NCBI RefSeq assembly: GCF_040802235.1
Contig: NC_133172.1
Span: forward strand, 30,151,738-30,215,737
Origin: Manis javanica
Lineage: Eukaryota; Chordata; Mammalia; Pholidota; Manidae
Length of the DNA: 64,000 nucleotides
Direction of reading: 5' to 3'
Shown here: positions 9,378 through 20,109 of the stretch, in pieces
How positions within the stretch are numbered: position 1 is the first letter of the stretch
Layout of the letters: the number at the start of each line of letters is the position of its first letter
Program-made: the position numbers and the translations under genes
Notes under the pieces: generated by a model
The model's input: the letters and a program-made list of their open reading frames with translations, nothing else
Database searches by the model: none
Told to the model about the DNA's origin: nothing

Positions 9378-12300
9378 TCAGATGAGTGAAATCATTTGGT
9401 ATTTCTCTTTCTCTGTTTGGCTTATTTCACTGAGCATAATACTCTCCAGCTCCATCCATGTTGCTGCAAATGGTTGGATTTTTCCACTTCTTATGGCTGA
9501 GTAGTATTCCATTGTGTATATGTACCACCTCTTCTTTATCCATTCATCTACCGATGGACATTTAGGTTGCTTCCAATTCTTGGCTATTGTAAATAGTGCT
9601 GCGATAAACATAGGGGTGCATCTGTCTTTCTCAAACTTGATTGCTGCATTCTTAGGGTAAATTCCTAGGAGTGGAATTCCTGGGTCAAATGGTAGATCTG
9701 TTTTGAGCATTTTGATGAAACTCCAAACTGCTTTCCACAATGGTTGAACTAATTTAGATTCCCACCAGCAGTGTAGGAGGGTTCCCCTTTCTCCACAGCC
9801 TCCCCAACATTTGTTGTTGTTTGTCTTTTGGATGGCAGCTATCCTTACTGGTGTGAGGTGATACCTCATTGTAGTTTTAATTTGCATTTCTCTGATAATT
9901 AGCGATGTGGAGCATCTTTTCATGTGTCTCTTGGCCATCTGTATTTCTTTCTTAGAGAACTGTCTGTTCAGTTCCTCTGCCCATTTTTTAATTGGGTTAT
10001 TTGTTTTTTGTTTGTTGAGGCGTGTGAGCTCTTTATATATTCTGGACGTCAAGCCTTTATCGGATCTGTCACTTTCAAATATATTCTCCCATACTGTAGG
10101 GTTCCTTTTTGTTCTATTGATGGTGTCTTTCGCTGTACAGAAGCTTTTCAGCTTAATGTAGTTCCACTTGCTCATTTTTGCTGTTGTTTTCCTTGCCCAG
10201 GGAGACATGTTCAAGAAGAGGTCACTCATGTTTATGTCTAAGAGGTTTTTGCCTATGTTTTTTTCCAAGAGTTTAATGGTTTCATGACTTACATTCAGGT
10301 CTTTGATCCATTTTGAGGTTACCTTTGTATATGGGGTTAGACAATGGTCCAGTTTCATTCTCCTACATGTAGCTGTCCAGTTTTGCCAGCACCATCTGTT
10401 GAAGAGACTGTCATTTTGCCATTGTATGTCCATGGCTCCTTTATCAAATATTAATTGACCATATTTGTGTGGGTTAATGTCTGGAGTCTCTAATGTGTTC
10501 CACTGGTCTGTGGCTCTGTTCTTGTGCCAGTACCAAATTGTCTTGATTACTATGGCTTTGTAGTAGAGCTTGAAGTTGGGGAGTGAGATCCCCCCTATTT
10601 TATTCTTCTTTTTCAGGATTGCTTTGGCTATTCAGGGTCTTTGGTGTTTCCATATGAATTTTTGAATTATTTGTTCCAATTCATTGAAGAATGTTGCTGG
10701 TAATTTGTGAGGGATTGCATCAAATCTGTATATTGCTTTGGGCAGGATGGCCATTTTGACGATATTAATTCTTCCTAGCCATGAGCATGGGATGAGTTTC
10801 CATTTATTAGTGTCCCCTTTAATTTCTCTTAAGAGTGACTTGTAGTTTTCAGAGTATAAGTCTTTCACTTCTTTGGTTAGGTTTATTCCTAGGTATTTTA
10901 TTCTTTTTGATGAATGGTGAATGGAATTGTTTTCCTGATTTCTCTTTCTATTGATTCATTGTAAGTGTATAGGAAAGCTACAGATTTCTGTGTGTTAATT
11001 TTGTATTCTGCAACTTTGCTGTATTCCAATATCAGTTCTAGTAGTTTTGGAGTGGAGTCTTTAGGGTTTTTTATGTACAGTATCATATCATCTGCAAATA
11101 GTGACAGTTTAACTTCTTCTTTACCAATCTGGATTCCTTGTATTTCTTTGTTTTGTCTGATTGCCGTGGCTAGGACCTCCAGTACTATGTTAAATAACAG
11201 TGGGGAGAGTGGGCATCCCTGTCTGGTTCCCGATCTCAGAGGAAATGCTTTCAGCTTCTCGCTGTTCAGTATAATGCTGGCTGCGGGTTTATCATATATG
11301 GCCTTTATTATGTTGAGGTACTTGCCCTCTATTCCCATTTTGCTGAGAGTTTTTATCATGAATGGATGTTGAATTTTGTCAAATGCATTTTCAGCATCTA
11401 TGGAGATGATCATGTGGTTTTTGTCTTTCTTTTTGTTTATGTGGTGGATGATGTTGATAGATTTTCGAATGTTGTACCATCCTTGCATCCCTGGGATGAA
11501 TCCCACTTGGTCATGGTGTATGATCCTTTTGATATACTGTTGGATTCGGTTTGCTAATATTTTATTGAGTATTTTTGCATCTACATTCATCAGGGATATT
11601 GGTCTTTAATTTTCTTTTTTGGTGGGGTCTTTGCCTGGTTTTGGTATTAGGGTGATGTTGGCTTCATAGAATGAGTTTGGGAGTATTCCCTCTTCTTCTA
11701 TTTTGTGGAACACTTTAAGGAGAATGGGTATTATGTCTTCTCTGTGTGTCTGATAAAATTCCGAGGTAAATCCGTCCGGCCCCGGGGTTTTGTTCTTGGG
11801 TAGTTTTTTGATTACTGTTTCAATTTCTTTGCTCGTAATTGGTTTGTTTAACTTTTGTGTTTCCTCCTTGGTCAGTCTTGGGAGGTTGTATTTTTCTACG
11901 AAGTTGTCCATTTCTTCTAGGTTTTCCAGCTTGTTGGCATATAGGTTTTCATAGTAGTCTTTAATAATTCTTTGTATTACTGTGGAGTCTGTCATGATTT
12001 TTCCATTCTCATTTCTGATTATGTTGATTTGTGTTGATTCTCTTTTTCTCTTAATAAGTTTGGCTAGAGGCTTATCTATTTTGTTTATTTTCTCAAAGAA
12101 CCAGCTCTTGGTTTCGTTGATTTTTGCTATTGTTTTATTCTTCTCAATTTTGTTTATTTCTTTTCTGATCTTTATTATGTCCCTCCTTCTGCTGACTTTA
12201 GGCCTCATTTGCTCTTCTTTTTCCAGTTTCGATAATTCTGATGTTACACTATTCATTTGGGATTGTTCTTCCTTCTTCAAGTGTGCCTGGATTGCTATAT

Positions 12301-13192
12301 ACTTTCCTCTTAAGACTGCTTTCTCTGCGTCCCATAGAAGTTGGGGCTTAGTGTTGTTGTTGTCATTTGTTTCTATATATTCCTTGATCTCTATTTTGAT
12401 TTGTTCATTGATCCATTGATTATTTAGTAGCATGTTGTTAAGCCTCCATGTGTTTGTGAGCCTTTTTGTTTTCTTTGTAGAATTTATTTCTAGTTTTATA
12501 CCTTTGTGGTCTGAAAAATTGGTTGGTAGAATTTCAATATTGTGGAATTTACTGAGGCTCTTTTTGTGAGCTAGTATGTGGTCTATTTTGGAGAATGTTC
12601 CATGTGCACTTGAGAAGAATGTATATCCTGTTGCTTTTGGATGTAGAGTTCTATAGATGTCTATTAGGTCCATCTGTTCTAGTGTGCTGTTCAGTGCCTG
12701 TGTGTCCTTACTTATTTTCTGCCTGGTGGATCTATCCTTTGGGGTGAGTGGTGTGTTGAAGTCTCCTAAAATGAATGCATTGCAGTCTATTTTCCTCTTT
12801 AGTTCTGTTAGTATTTGCTTCACATATGCTGGTGCTCCTGTATTGGGTGCATATATATTTAGAATGGTTATATCCTCTTGTTGGACTGAGCCCTTTATCA
12901 TTATGTAGTATCCTTCTTTATCTCTTGTTACTTTCTTTACTTTTAAAGTCTATTTTGTCTGATATTAGTACTGCAACCCCTGCTTTCTTCTCACTGTTGT
13001 TTGCCTGAAATATGTTTTTCCATCCCTTGGCTTTTAGTCTGTGCTTGTCTTTGGGTTTAAGGTGAGTTTCTTGTAAGCAGCATATAGATGGGTCTTGCTT
13101 TTTTATCCATTCTATTACTCTGTGTCTTTTGATTGGTGCATGAGTCCATTTACATTTAGGGTGACTATTGAGAGATATGTACTTATTGCCAT
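9378..13192 (-). pseudogene. L1 ORF2 (endonuclease-reverse transcriptase), broken
   Basis: ORF2p nicks target DNA and copies L1 RNA by target-primed reverse transcription. The frame starts at ATG 13192 (MAISTYLSIVTLNVNG, the usual ORF2 start) and ends at 9378 (about 1270 codons, normal length). The apurinic-type endonuclease domain lies at 13192-12500 (SDHKGIKLE motif retained), the reverse transcriptase at about 11900-10700 with FADD at 11087-11098, and the Cys-rich tail at about 9900-9800 ([16 protein letters not shown]). Breaks: a -1 shift near 13141, a +1 shift near 12945, stops at about 11604 and 10632, and a shift near 10900. Intact blocks remain at 12901-11606, 11590-10898 and 10433-9378. 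Confidence 0.93.
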
Positions 13193-13387
13193 TGCAGGCT
13201 TTAGATTCGTGGTTACCAAAGGTTCAAGGTTAGCTTCTTTAGTATCTTACTGCCTAACTTAGCTCGCTTATTGAGCTGTTATATACACTGTCTGGAGATT
13301 CTTTTCTTCTCTCCCTTCTCATTCCTCCTCCTCCCTTCTTCATATGTTGTGTGTTTTGTTCTGTGCTCTTTTTCGGAGTGCTCCCAT

Positions 13388-14278
13388 CTAGAGCAGTCCC
13401 TGTAGGATGCCCTGTAGAGGTGGTTTGTGGGAAGCAAATTCCCTCAGCTTTTGCTTGTCTGGGAATTGTTTCACCCTGCCATCATATTTAAATGATAGTT
13501 GTGCTGGATACAGTATCCTTGGTTCAAGGCCCTTCTGTTTCATTGCATTAAGTATACCATGCCATTCTATTCTGGCCTGTAGGGTTTCTGTCGAGAAGTC
13601 TGATGTTAGCCTGATGGGTTTTCCTTTATAGGTGACCTTTTTCTCTCTAGCTGCCTTTAAAACTCTTTCCTTGTCCTTGATCCTTGCCATTTTAATTACT
13701 ATGTGTCTTGGTGTTGTCCTCCTTGGATCCTTTCTGTTGGGGGTTCTGTGTAATTCCATTGTCTGGTCAATTATTTCCTCCTCCAGTTTGGGGAAGTTTT
13801 CAGCAATTATTTCTTCAAAGAGACTTTCTATCCCTTTTCCTCTTTCTTCTTCTTCTGGTACCCCTATAATACAAATATTATTCCTTTTGGTTTGGTCACA
13901 TAGTTCTCTTAGTGTTGTTTCATTCCTGGAGATCCTTTTATCTCTCTCTATGTCAGCTTCTATACGTTCCTGTTCTCTGGCTTCTATTCCTTCAATGGCC
14001 TCTTGCATCTTATCCATTCTGCTTATAAATCCTTCCAGGGATTGTTTCACTTCTGTGATTTCCTTCCTGACTTCTGTGATCCCCCTCCGGACTTCATCCC
14101 ATTGCTCTTGCATTTTTCTCTGCATCTCATCCCATTGCTCTTGCATTTTTCTCTGCATCTCCGTCAGCATGTTCATGATTTTTATTTTGAATTCTTTTTC
14201 AGGAGGACTGGTTAGGTCTGTCTCCTTCTCAGGTGTTGTCTCTGTGATCTTTTTCTGCCTGTAGTTTTGCCTTTTCAT
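13388..14278 (-). CDS. L1 ORF1 protein, open
   Basis: ORF1p is the trimeric RNA-binding chaperone that coats L1 RNA. This frame is 296 residues from ATG 14278 with no stop, close to the usual mammalian ORF1p size. An N-terminal Lys/Glu-rich tail is followed by a long coiled coil (about residues 30-120) rich in heptads and containing the exact 11-residue repeat MQRKMQEQWDE twice. The RRM-like domain follows (NNICIIGVPEEEER, about residue 133) and then the C-terminal domain (KGKPIRLTSDFSTETLQARIEW, shortened). Intact while ORF2 is broken, so the insertion is moderately young or ORF1 was lucky. It sits between the monomeric 5' UTR and ORF2. Confidence 0.93.
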   Translation of the reverse strand: MKRQNYRQKKITETTPEKETDLTSPPEKEFKIKIMNMLTEMQRKMQEQWDEMQRKMQEQWDEVRRGITEVRKEITEVKQSLEGFISRMDKMQEAIEGIEAREQERIEADIERDKRISRNETTLRELCDQTKRNNICIIGVPEEEERGKGIESLFEEIIAENFPKLEEEIIDQTMELHRTPNRKDPRRTTPRHIVIKMARIKDKERVLKAAREKKVTYKGKPIRLTSDFSTETLQARIEWHGILNAMKQKGLEPRILYPAQLSFKYDGRVKQFPDKQKLREFASHKPPLQGILQGLL

Positions 14279-14599
14279 GGTGATAGAGATAGTTTGCAGA
14301 GCTGGTACGAGTGACCGCTGGAAGAGCTTCCCTTCTTGTTGGTTTGTGGCCTTCCTCTCCTGGGAGAATAGCGACCTCTAGTGGCTTACGCTTGTCAGCT
14401 GTGCGCAGACAGTGCTTCTGCTACCTGCCGGTTTGCTATGGAGTTTATCTCCACTGTTGCTGTGGGCGTGACCTGGCTGGGGCTGCTCCTCCAAAGTGGC
14501 GGAGCCCCGTTGGAGAGGGAGTGGCCGGGAGGCTATTTATCTCCGTAAGGGGCCTCTGTGCTCCCTGTTGCCCAGGGGGTTAGAGTTCCCAGAGATCCC

Positions 14600-15415
14600 C
14601 AGATTCCCTGCCTCTGGTCTAAGTGTCCTGTCCTGCCCCTTTACGATTTCCAAAAAGCACTCTCCAAACCAAAACATCAACAGCAACAACGAGAGAGGGA
14701 ACAGGAAAAAAAAGGAAAAAACACACAATTTTTTTTTTTTCCTCAGGCACCGGTCCCAGGCACCTGCTGACTGGTCCTGCTGCCCTGCCTCCCTAGCACC
14801 AGGGTCCCTGTCCTTTCAAAGCTTCCAAAAAGCACCCATCCACCAGTCCCGCAGGGAAAAACACGCGATATTCTTTGTCTTCAGGTGCCGGTCCCAGGCA
14901 CCCGCTCACCGGTCCTGCTGCTCTGCCTCCCTAGCACCAGCGTCCCTGTCCCTTTAAGGCTTCCAAAAAGCACTCGCCAAAAAGAGAAAAAAAAAGGGGA
15001 AAAGCGCACGATTTCCTCCGTCCTCAGGCGCTGGTCTCAGGCACTCGCCCACCAGTCCCATAGGGAAAAACATGCGATAATCTTTGTCCTCAGGCACCGG
15101 TCCCAGGCACCCGCTCACTGGTCCCGCAGCCCTGCCTCCCTAGCACCGGGTTCCTTGTCCCTTTAAGGCTTCCAAAAAGCACTCACCAAAAAGAAAAAAA
15201 AAAGGGGAAAAACGTGTGATTTCCTCCGTCCTCAGGCGCCGGTCTCAGGCACCCGCCCACTGGTCCCGTAGGGAAAAACGTGTGATCTTTGTCCTCAGGC
15301 GCCAGTCCCAGGCACCCGCTCACCTGTTCCTCCACCCTGCCTTCCTAGCAACAGGGTCCCTGTCCATTTAAGACTTCCAAAAAGCACTCGCCAAAAAAAA
15401 AAAAAAAAAAAAAAA
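14600..15415 (-). repeat. Tandem monomers of the L1 5' UTR promoter
   Basis: A repeated module, 'ccctttaaggcttccaaaaagcac' in shortened form followed by A-rich and 'cctcaggcgccggtc' segments, recurs. The 'ttccaaaaagcac' marker is at 14648, 14823, 14961, 15170 and 15375: spacings 175, 138, 209 and 205. The two distal units are therefore about 207 bp and the ORF1-proximal ones shorter. Tandem monomers are the promoter form of mouse L1; here the sequence is unrelated as far as I can tell. Confidence 0.8.
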
Positions 15416-15661
15416 CCGCTCCGGTTTCTTTCCACCCACCGGGAGCCGGGGGGAGGGGCGCTCGGGTCCCGTCTGGCCGGGGCTTATATCTTACACCCTT
15501 CGCAAGGCGCTGGGTTCTTGCATGTGTGGATGTGGTCTGGATGTTGTCCTGTGTCCTCTGGTCTCTATTTTAGGAAGAGTTTTCTTTGTTATATTTTCAT
15601 AGCTCTATGTGTTTTGGGGAGGAGATTTCCACTGCATTACTCCGCCACCATCCTGGTTCTG

Positions 15662-15676
15662 CTCCAATTAATAATT
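15662..15676. repeat. L1 target-site duplication, right copy
   Basis: Pairs with 7179-7193 (one mismatch in 15) and marks the 5' end of the L1. Confidence 0.85.
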
Positions 15677-16136
15677 TAAAAAAAACCTTAACACCCCCAA
15701 TCCCGTCTCCAAATAAAATAAAGCTCCAATTTTGTCTGTAAAATGATGTTCAGATCACACATAATTTTCATCTTGGAATCCTTTGGGCTAATATTAAATA
15801 GCATAACAACCAAAGCGTTCAGTTATGACTTATAAAGAAAGATGTTTGAAAACTTTGTCAGGCATTAGAAAAGGTATCAAACTTTTTTCACAATATCAAA
15901 TTTAGCAAATTTGTGTCAAGATAATGTGGCAAAAATCATATAATTCAAACCATCAACTCATTCATCTCCCCTCCTATCTTCTTTCACATACTGGGCTACT
16001 GAGTAACATGCATTAACTTATATTTTGAGGAAGGAGCTGATCTTACTAGACACTTGACTAAATGACCATGAAGGAAAATAAGGTACTTTCTTTTCTTTAG
16101 ACTTATTTCAGTACTAAAACAATAAAAAAGAAAGAC
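15677..16136. other. Unassigned sequence between L1 and QKI retrocopy
   Basis: AT-rich, no gene seen. On the - strand it directly follows the QKI-like KH sequence, so it may be unrelated DNA at the truncation point or diverged retrocopy sequence. Confidence 0.35.
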
Positions 16137-16590
16137 AAAAGTCTCTTCCAGTTTGATGTCTGCTCTGCTTTGAGCGCCTTCCACAGTGATCAGCACATGT
16201 GAACCTTCATGGAGGTGCTCCCAATTAGGCTTGCCTCTGTTTTGCTGCTCCTCCTTTTTATCTCTCATTGCGCCTTTGCCTTGGACCATTACTTGACCTC
16301 CTGTTTCTGCTTCAAGCTGTTTAGCAGGTCCAAGGATTCTCCCATTAAAATTAAAATCTGGACGTTCTTTCTTCACAGGCACATGAAGTTTCTTCTGTAC
16401 TGAACAGGAGGTCGGGCAGCACCAGCAGCTCTGCCCTCCTTCCCCCTGCACCGCCATGGAAGGTGTCGGCGCGCCTGTCTCTCCGCACTCTGCTCCTCTC
16501 TCCGTCCAGCAGCTGCTTGCGGTGGCTGGAGATCCCTCAGAGGCTGGGCGGCTGCTCCTGAGCCTCTCCTCGGTCCTCAGCTGCATCAGG
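16137..16590 (-). pseudogene. QKI: QKI (Quaking) retrocopy fragment, KH domain
   Basis: QKI is a STAR-family RNA-binding protein that controls splicing and mRNA fate. The - strand reads, without introns, from the YLMQL region of QKI (ATG at 16586) through frameshifted N-terminal sequence and then, in frame from about 16400 to 16149, through the KH domain: [54 protein letters not shown] and [13 protein letters not shown] normally has RGLT between ILGP and AKQL; these four residues, part of the GXXG RNA-binding loop, are deleted. Similarity stops after IKL. Loss of the N-terminal dimer region frame and the GXXG loop argues for a pseudogene, though a 196-codon frame is open. Identity by recognition. 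Confidence 0.8.
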
Positions 16591-16869
16591 TTGAGGCTGG
16601 GACGGTGGGTGTAGTCAGAGTAGGGTGAGGGCCTCCGGAAAAAAGCAAGGCAAGATATTTGCAGTCAGAGCAATGTAACTACGTGCAAGGAAACCCCCTT
16701 CTAAAACTCTGTGTTAAACATTCAGCTCAAGAGTCATTCTTCAGTGAGAGCAGTTGGTGTACCCCAGATAAAGAAGAGTAGCACATGTTTATTTTATGCT
16801 TATCATTTATAAGCATGCATGAGATTCACTTTAACATGCTAAAAGGCCCAGGCCTATGTGCTGTCTTCC

Positions 16870-17360
16870 CTCCTTCAGATCTGATGAAGTGATTTTGCAA
16901 ACTGGGCAAACTAATTTAGCCTGTAGGCCCAGCTATAACCCAGTAAAAGGCAAGAAGGATTCCACGTTAAAGATAAGATTGCACTTAACTTACTCTTTAG
17001 CAAACAATGCCTCAGCCCAGCTTGGGGACTGAGCAGGTGGCCTTGTTTCATATGCCCCCAGACCAAGATGCTGGTACCTCAGGGAAAAATCTACAGGGCA
17101 GGAGGTTAATTGAATCAAGTTAATTGTAAATATCCTACAAAGTCCACACTCCTAAGCTTTTTTTCATGTTCTCGAAAAATCCTCAACTGCCTATTAAATC
17201 CCCTTCAGAGCACACTACTACGGCTCTCTTGCCCCTCCTGGCGTGAGCCAGGAGCTCTGTCTGTCCTCTCACTGTGTCTCTCCATAAAAGCCTCCCTGGC
17301 TCTCCTACCTTCACTGTTAGCTAAGCTCATTCTTCGGCTCCACAAACAAGAACCCCGGCA
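16870..17360 (+). mobile_element. Possible LTR relic
   Basis: The stretch has an LTR-like order: a unique 5' part, a TATA-like 'ctattaaat' at about 17192, a CT-rich R-like part with 'cctcctggcgtgagccagg', a poly(A)-signal-like 'ataaaa' at about 17285 and a 'ttcttcggctccacaaacaag' end (shortened). No target duplication was found and no internal region is attached. Tentative. Confidence 0.35.
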
Positions 17361-17879
17361 TCAAGGTCATCCGGGTGGGCCTCACTCCCCCTTCTTTCCA
17401 TTTCCCCGACTGCAGTCCAGGCACCCCCGCGGTTCGGCACAGCCCTCCCGCGGCCGGCGGGCGGGAGGCGGGTCTCTGTGGGCCTAGGGTGGGCGCGGGC
17501 TGCGCCGAGCAGGGCGAGGAGGGACCGGGCCGCCGCGCTGGCTCGGCTGGGCGCAGTTGCCCAGCCCACAGGTTTTTCTTTTATAAATAAAACTCATGTG
17601 ACTTTGGGGCTCTTTCTTCCTCTTCAAAAGCACCCTCACTGTCCCTGAGTGTCACCCAAACGGTAGTAACATGCTCACGGACACCCACCCCGTCAGCAAT
17701 GCCTCTGTGTCTCCACCCAGGTCTGGGGCACTGGAGACTGGAGGACAAGTTCCGCAACGTCGCGGTCCCTGGCCGGGGAGCCGCGGGCCGGGGCCGGGCA
17801 TCTGGGGTGCCTGCAAGACCCACCCAGGGTTCTCATCGACGCCGAGCTCGCAGCATCCGGGGGAAATGCATGGCGCCGG
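17361..17879. other. CpG-rich stretch, left half, split by provirus
   Basis: High GC with many CpGs (17400-17570 and 17740-17879), unlike the AT-rich surroundings. It resumes at 26400 after the provirus. It could be a promoter CpG island or the GC-rich part of an old element. Short frames on both strands are typical of GC-rich DNA and I recognise no protein. AATAAA occurs at 17585. Confidence 0.5.
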
Positions 17880-18128
17880 TGAAAGAAAGGAGCAACACAC
17901 AGCAGCAATTCACTGGAGAATTCCGCTTTATTAGGGAAAGGTGCTGGGTTATATAGGAAGGGGCATGGGGTGATTGTGGTGTTACTTCTACGGGGCTGGT
18001 GGCTGTTAACTAGGTGCTGGGATTGGGAGGGGGGGCGAGAGGTGATTGGGCTTCAGGTGGTACTGGCGGGAACCGAGGACCCTGAAGAGAAGCCGGAAGT
18101 TTGCCATCTTACTGGTGGGGGCCCTTCA
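17880..18128 (-). repeat. 3' LTR of the provirus
   Basis: 249 bp, TG...CA. About 15 substitutions and 2 small indels separate it from the 5' LTR at 26151-26399 by hand comparison (about 6%), so the insertion is old but not ancient. In the viral sense TATATAA is at 17955-17949 and AATAAA at 17932-17927. Preceded by GCCGG (17875-17879), the target duplication. Confidence 0.93.
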
Positions 18129-18146
18129 TTCCCCGCTTTCTCCTCT
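18129..18146 (-). promoter_or_regulatory. Polypurine tract
   Basis: On the - strand AGAGGAGAAAGCGGGGAA directly precedes the TGAAGG start of the 3' LTR. This is the plus-strand primer position for reverse transcription. One C interrupts the purines. Confidence 0.85.
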
Positions 18147-18427
18147 ATGGGGTTGTGGACATTGCTTGCTCTCTGACTGCTTCCTGCTGAACAGGGGTGG
18201 AGAAGGGAGTGAGGGCTTGACGATTGGGAGGAAAGGGTTGATAGGACTCCCCACAGTAAGGATGAGTAGATGTGGACTTCTTCAGGTTGGAAATCAATGA
18301 AGGTTCCCTGTAACCATAGGTCGAGGACCTGTTGACTCCAATGTTGCCAAGAGGATATGGGTGTCAGGAGCCAGGCATCTGGGCCATTGTTTCCAGGAAC
18401 AGTTTCCAGTGAAGAGGGGGGTCCATC

Positions 18428-20109
18428 TCAGCATGTGGTGAGGAGGTTACATGAGGGTGAGGGATCTTCTGTGGCCAGAAGCTGGTAGTTCCTGAGTAAA
18501 AGCTGGTTGAAAGCTTGATTAGAGATTTTTCTGACTTGGGATTTGATGAACTTTATTATACAGGGTAAGAAGAGACAGGCAAGAAGAATGACTATTATGG
18601 GGCCTGCAATGCACCAGCCCCAGGTAAGGAGGGGGCTTGTTAGTATTGAAGAGAATGGGTTGGAATTGGAAGGTGGAGACTGGAGGCAAGGTCAGTGAGT
18701 TTGATGTTGTCAGTTTCTACAATGCCGGATTCATTGATGTAATAGCAGCAATCTTCCCGGAGGAAGATGCAGGTGCCGCCCTTCTCGGCTGTAAGCACAT
18801 CTAGGGCCCGCCGGGTTTGAAGGGTGACCTTAGCTAGCAAAGTGACCTGTCTTTAGAGAGAGGCTAGGAAATTGGCAGTGGATGTCAGGGCTCCCTCAAG
18901 TTCGGCGTTGAGATCTCTAACTGCCCATAGAGAGTGACCCAAGGCTCCTCCCGAAAACCCTGCCCCAATGGCTGAGGTGATCAAAGAGATACCGACCATG
19001 ATGGGAAGGAAAGCAGCCCTTTTTGTGCACGAGGGCAAGGGAGGTTGGAGCTCAAGAAATTCTGCCATGCTGTAAAGTGTAAACTGTGGGATTAGGGTGA
19101 CGAGAATGCATGGTGTATCGAAGCTGAGAGGCAGTGAGTTGAAAAGACTGCCATTACACTAAAAGAAGTGTCCCGGTTGCGTAAAAGTCTTAGAGCCGGA
19201 GGTAGGAGTGTAGATAGAGAGGCAGTGAAGTGCGCTGGAGGGGGGTGGAGTTGGGCCTACACAGTGGTGGATGGTGAGATTATCTGGGTATTCTGGTTCC
19301 CATAGGGGTATGTCTGCCAGGGGGCAGAGGGGTTGTCCTTCTGCATGGAAGGAGTAGTTGGAAATATTAAGGGGCACGGCGGCCAGCAGTGGGCGCTCTA
19401 GTGATGCGCACAAGAAACAATTGGCGGTGCTGAGGGTGTGGTTGAGAAAGATGGTGGTGTCTTGAATGAGCCGTAACCAAGAGTAGGAGGAATAAGAAGA
19501 TGAAGAGGTGCCATCAGGAGTTTGGATAATGACTTTTTCGGAATGTCTGATATCTGATGCAACTTGAGAGATCTGGGAGTGAGAGGGAACATACTCTTGA
19601 GAGATATGAAGGGTACCGTGGGGGGTCGAGGACCCCCCGTAGTAAACTGAAGCTGTGACTCCGGCGGCCCATCAAGAGTCCCAGGGATCTGGGATTGATA
19701 AGGAGAATGAGCTGTTGGGATATTTCATGAAATGGTTGGAGGAGTAATACTGTGGGTACTGGAAGTTGCCCATGTAGTGAATGGCGCAAGACCAGTAGGG
19801 ACATCCCCTGTAGGTGTCTTGCCATCGCCTGCAATAGGCTTGTCTTTGGTCACAGAGGAAGCAGAGGTAGGGAGAATAAAGGTAGCTGTTAGTGAACACT
19901 TCAGGGGAGGGAGGAAAGTGGAGGTACAAAGGCTCAGAGCAGCCTTTCAGAGGGCAGTCTGATGTGGCAATGAGGGCAGTAACTTTTGTTTGATGCTGTG
20001 TGTAAGTCTGTCTGACTTTGAATAGCCATACAAAGGAGGCTGGGGTGGTGGGGAAGACAATAGGAATGAGGAAAAAAAGCGAGAGAGCGGTAAAGGAGGA
20101 AAAAGTCAT
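18428..20109 (-). pseudogene. env: Proviral env, broken
   Basis: Env binds the host receptor and fuses membranes. Starts at ATG 20109, overlapping the pol stop by an ATGA, with a hydrophobic leader (about residues 1-24). A CFLC (CXXC) motif is at 19408-19419, typical of surface subunits linked to TM. A hydrophobic fusion-peptide-like segment is at about 19015-18945. TM carries CIFLREDCC (CX6CC) at 18771-18745. A membrane anchor and a short cytoplasmic tail follow at about 18620-18430 in another frame. Stops occur near 19672, 19159 and 18853, and at 18640, followed by a frameshift. Most of it stays in the starting frame, so damage is mainly point stops. Not functional as it stands. Confidence 0.88.

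Larger units (their letters stand above)
7194..15661 (-). mobile_element. Full-length LINE-1 with a long chimeric 3' end
   Basis: A non-LTR retrotransposon of about 8.5 kb on the - strand. In its own sense it has a 5' UTR (about 15661-14279) with repeated monomers, ORF1 (14278-13388), a short spacer, ORF2 (13192-9378, broken) and about 2.2 kb of 3' sequence ending in poly(A) (the T-tract at 7192-7200). Target duplications of 15 bp lie at 7179-7193 and 15662-15676. The 3' part is composite: an ordinary L1 3' UTR to about 9040, an A-tract, a short segment, a second A-tract at about 8849-8866, then retrovirus-like sequence to the poly(A). ORF2 damage makes it incapable of moving by itself. Confidence 0.95.

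Noticed and set aside
11966..12908. Hydrophobic membrane-protein-like frames on the + strand within L1
   Set aside because: The A-rich L1 sense strand gives T-rich antisense codons (Phe, Leu, Ile), producing false membrane proteins.
17581..17956. Gene in the CpG-rich stretch left of the provirus
   Set aside because: Several overlapping frames on both strands run into the LTR; none resembles a known protein and no exon borders are convincing.
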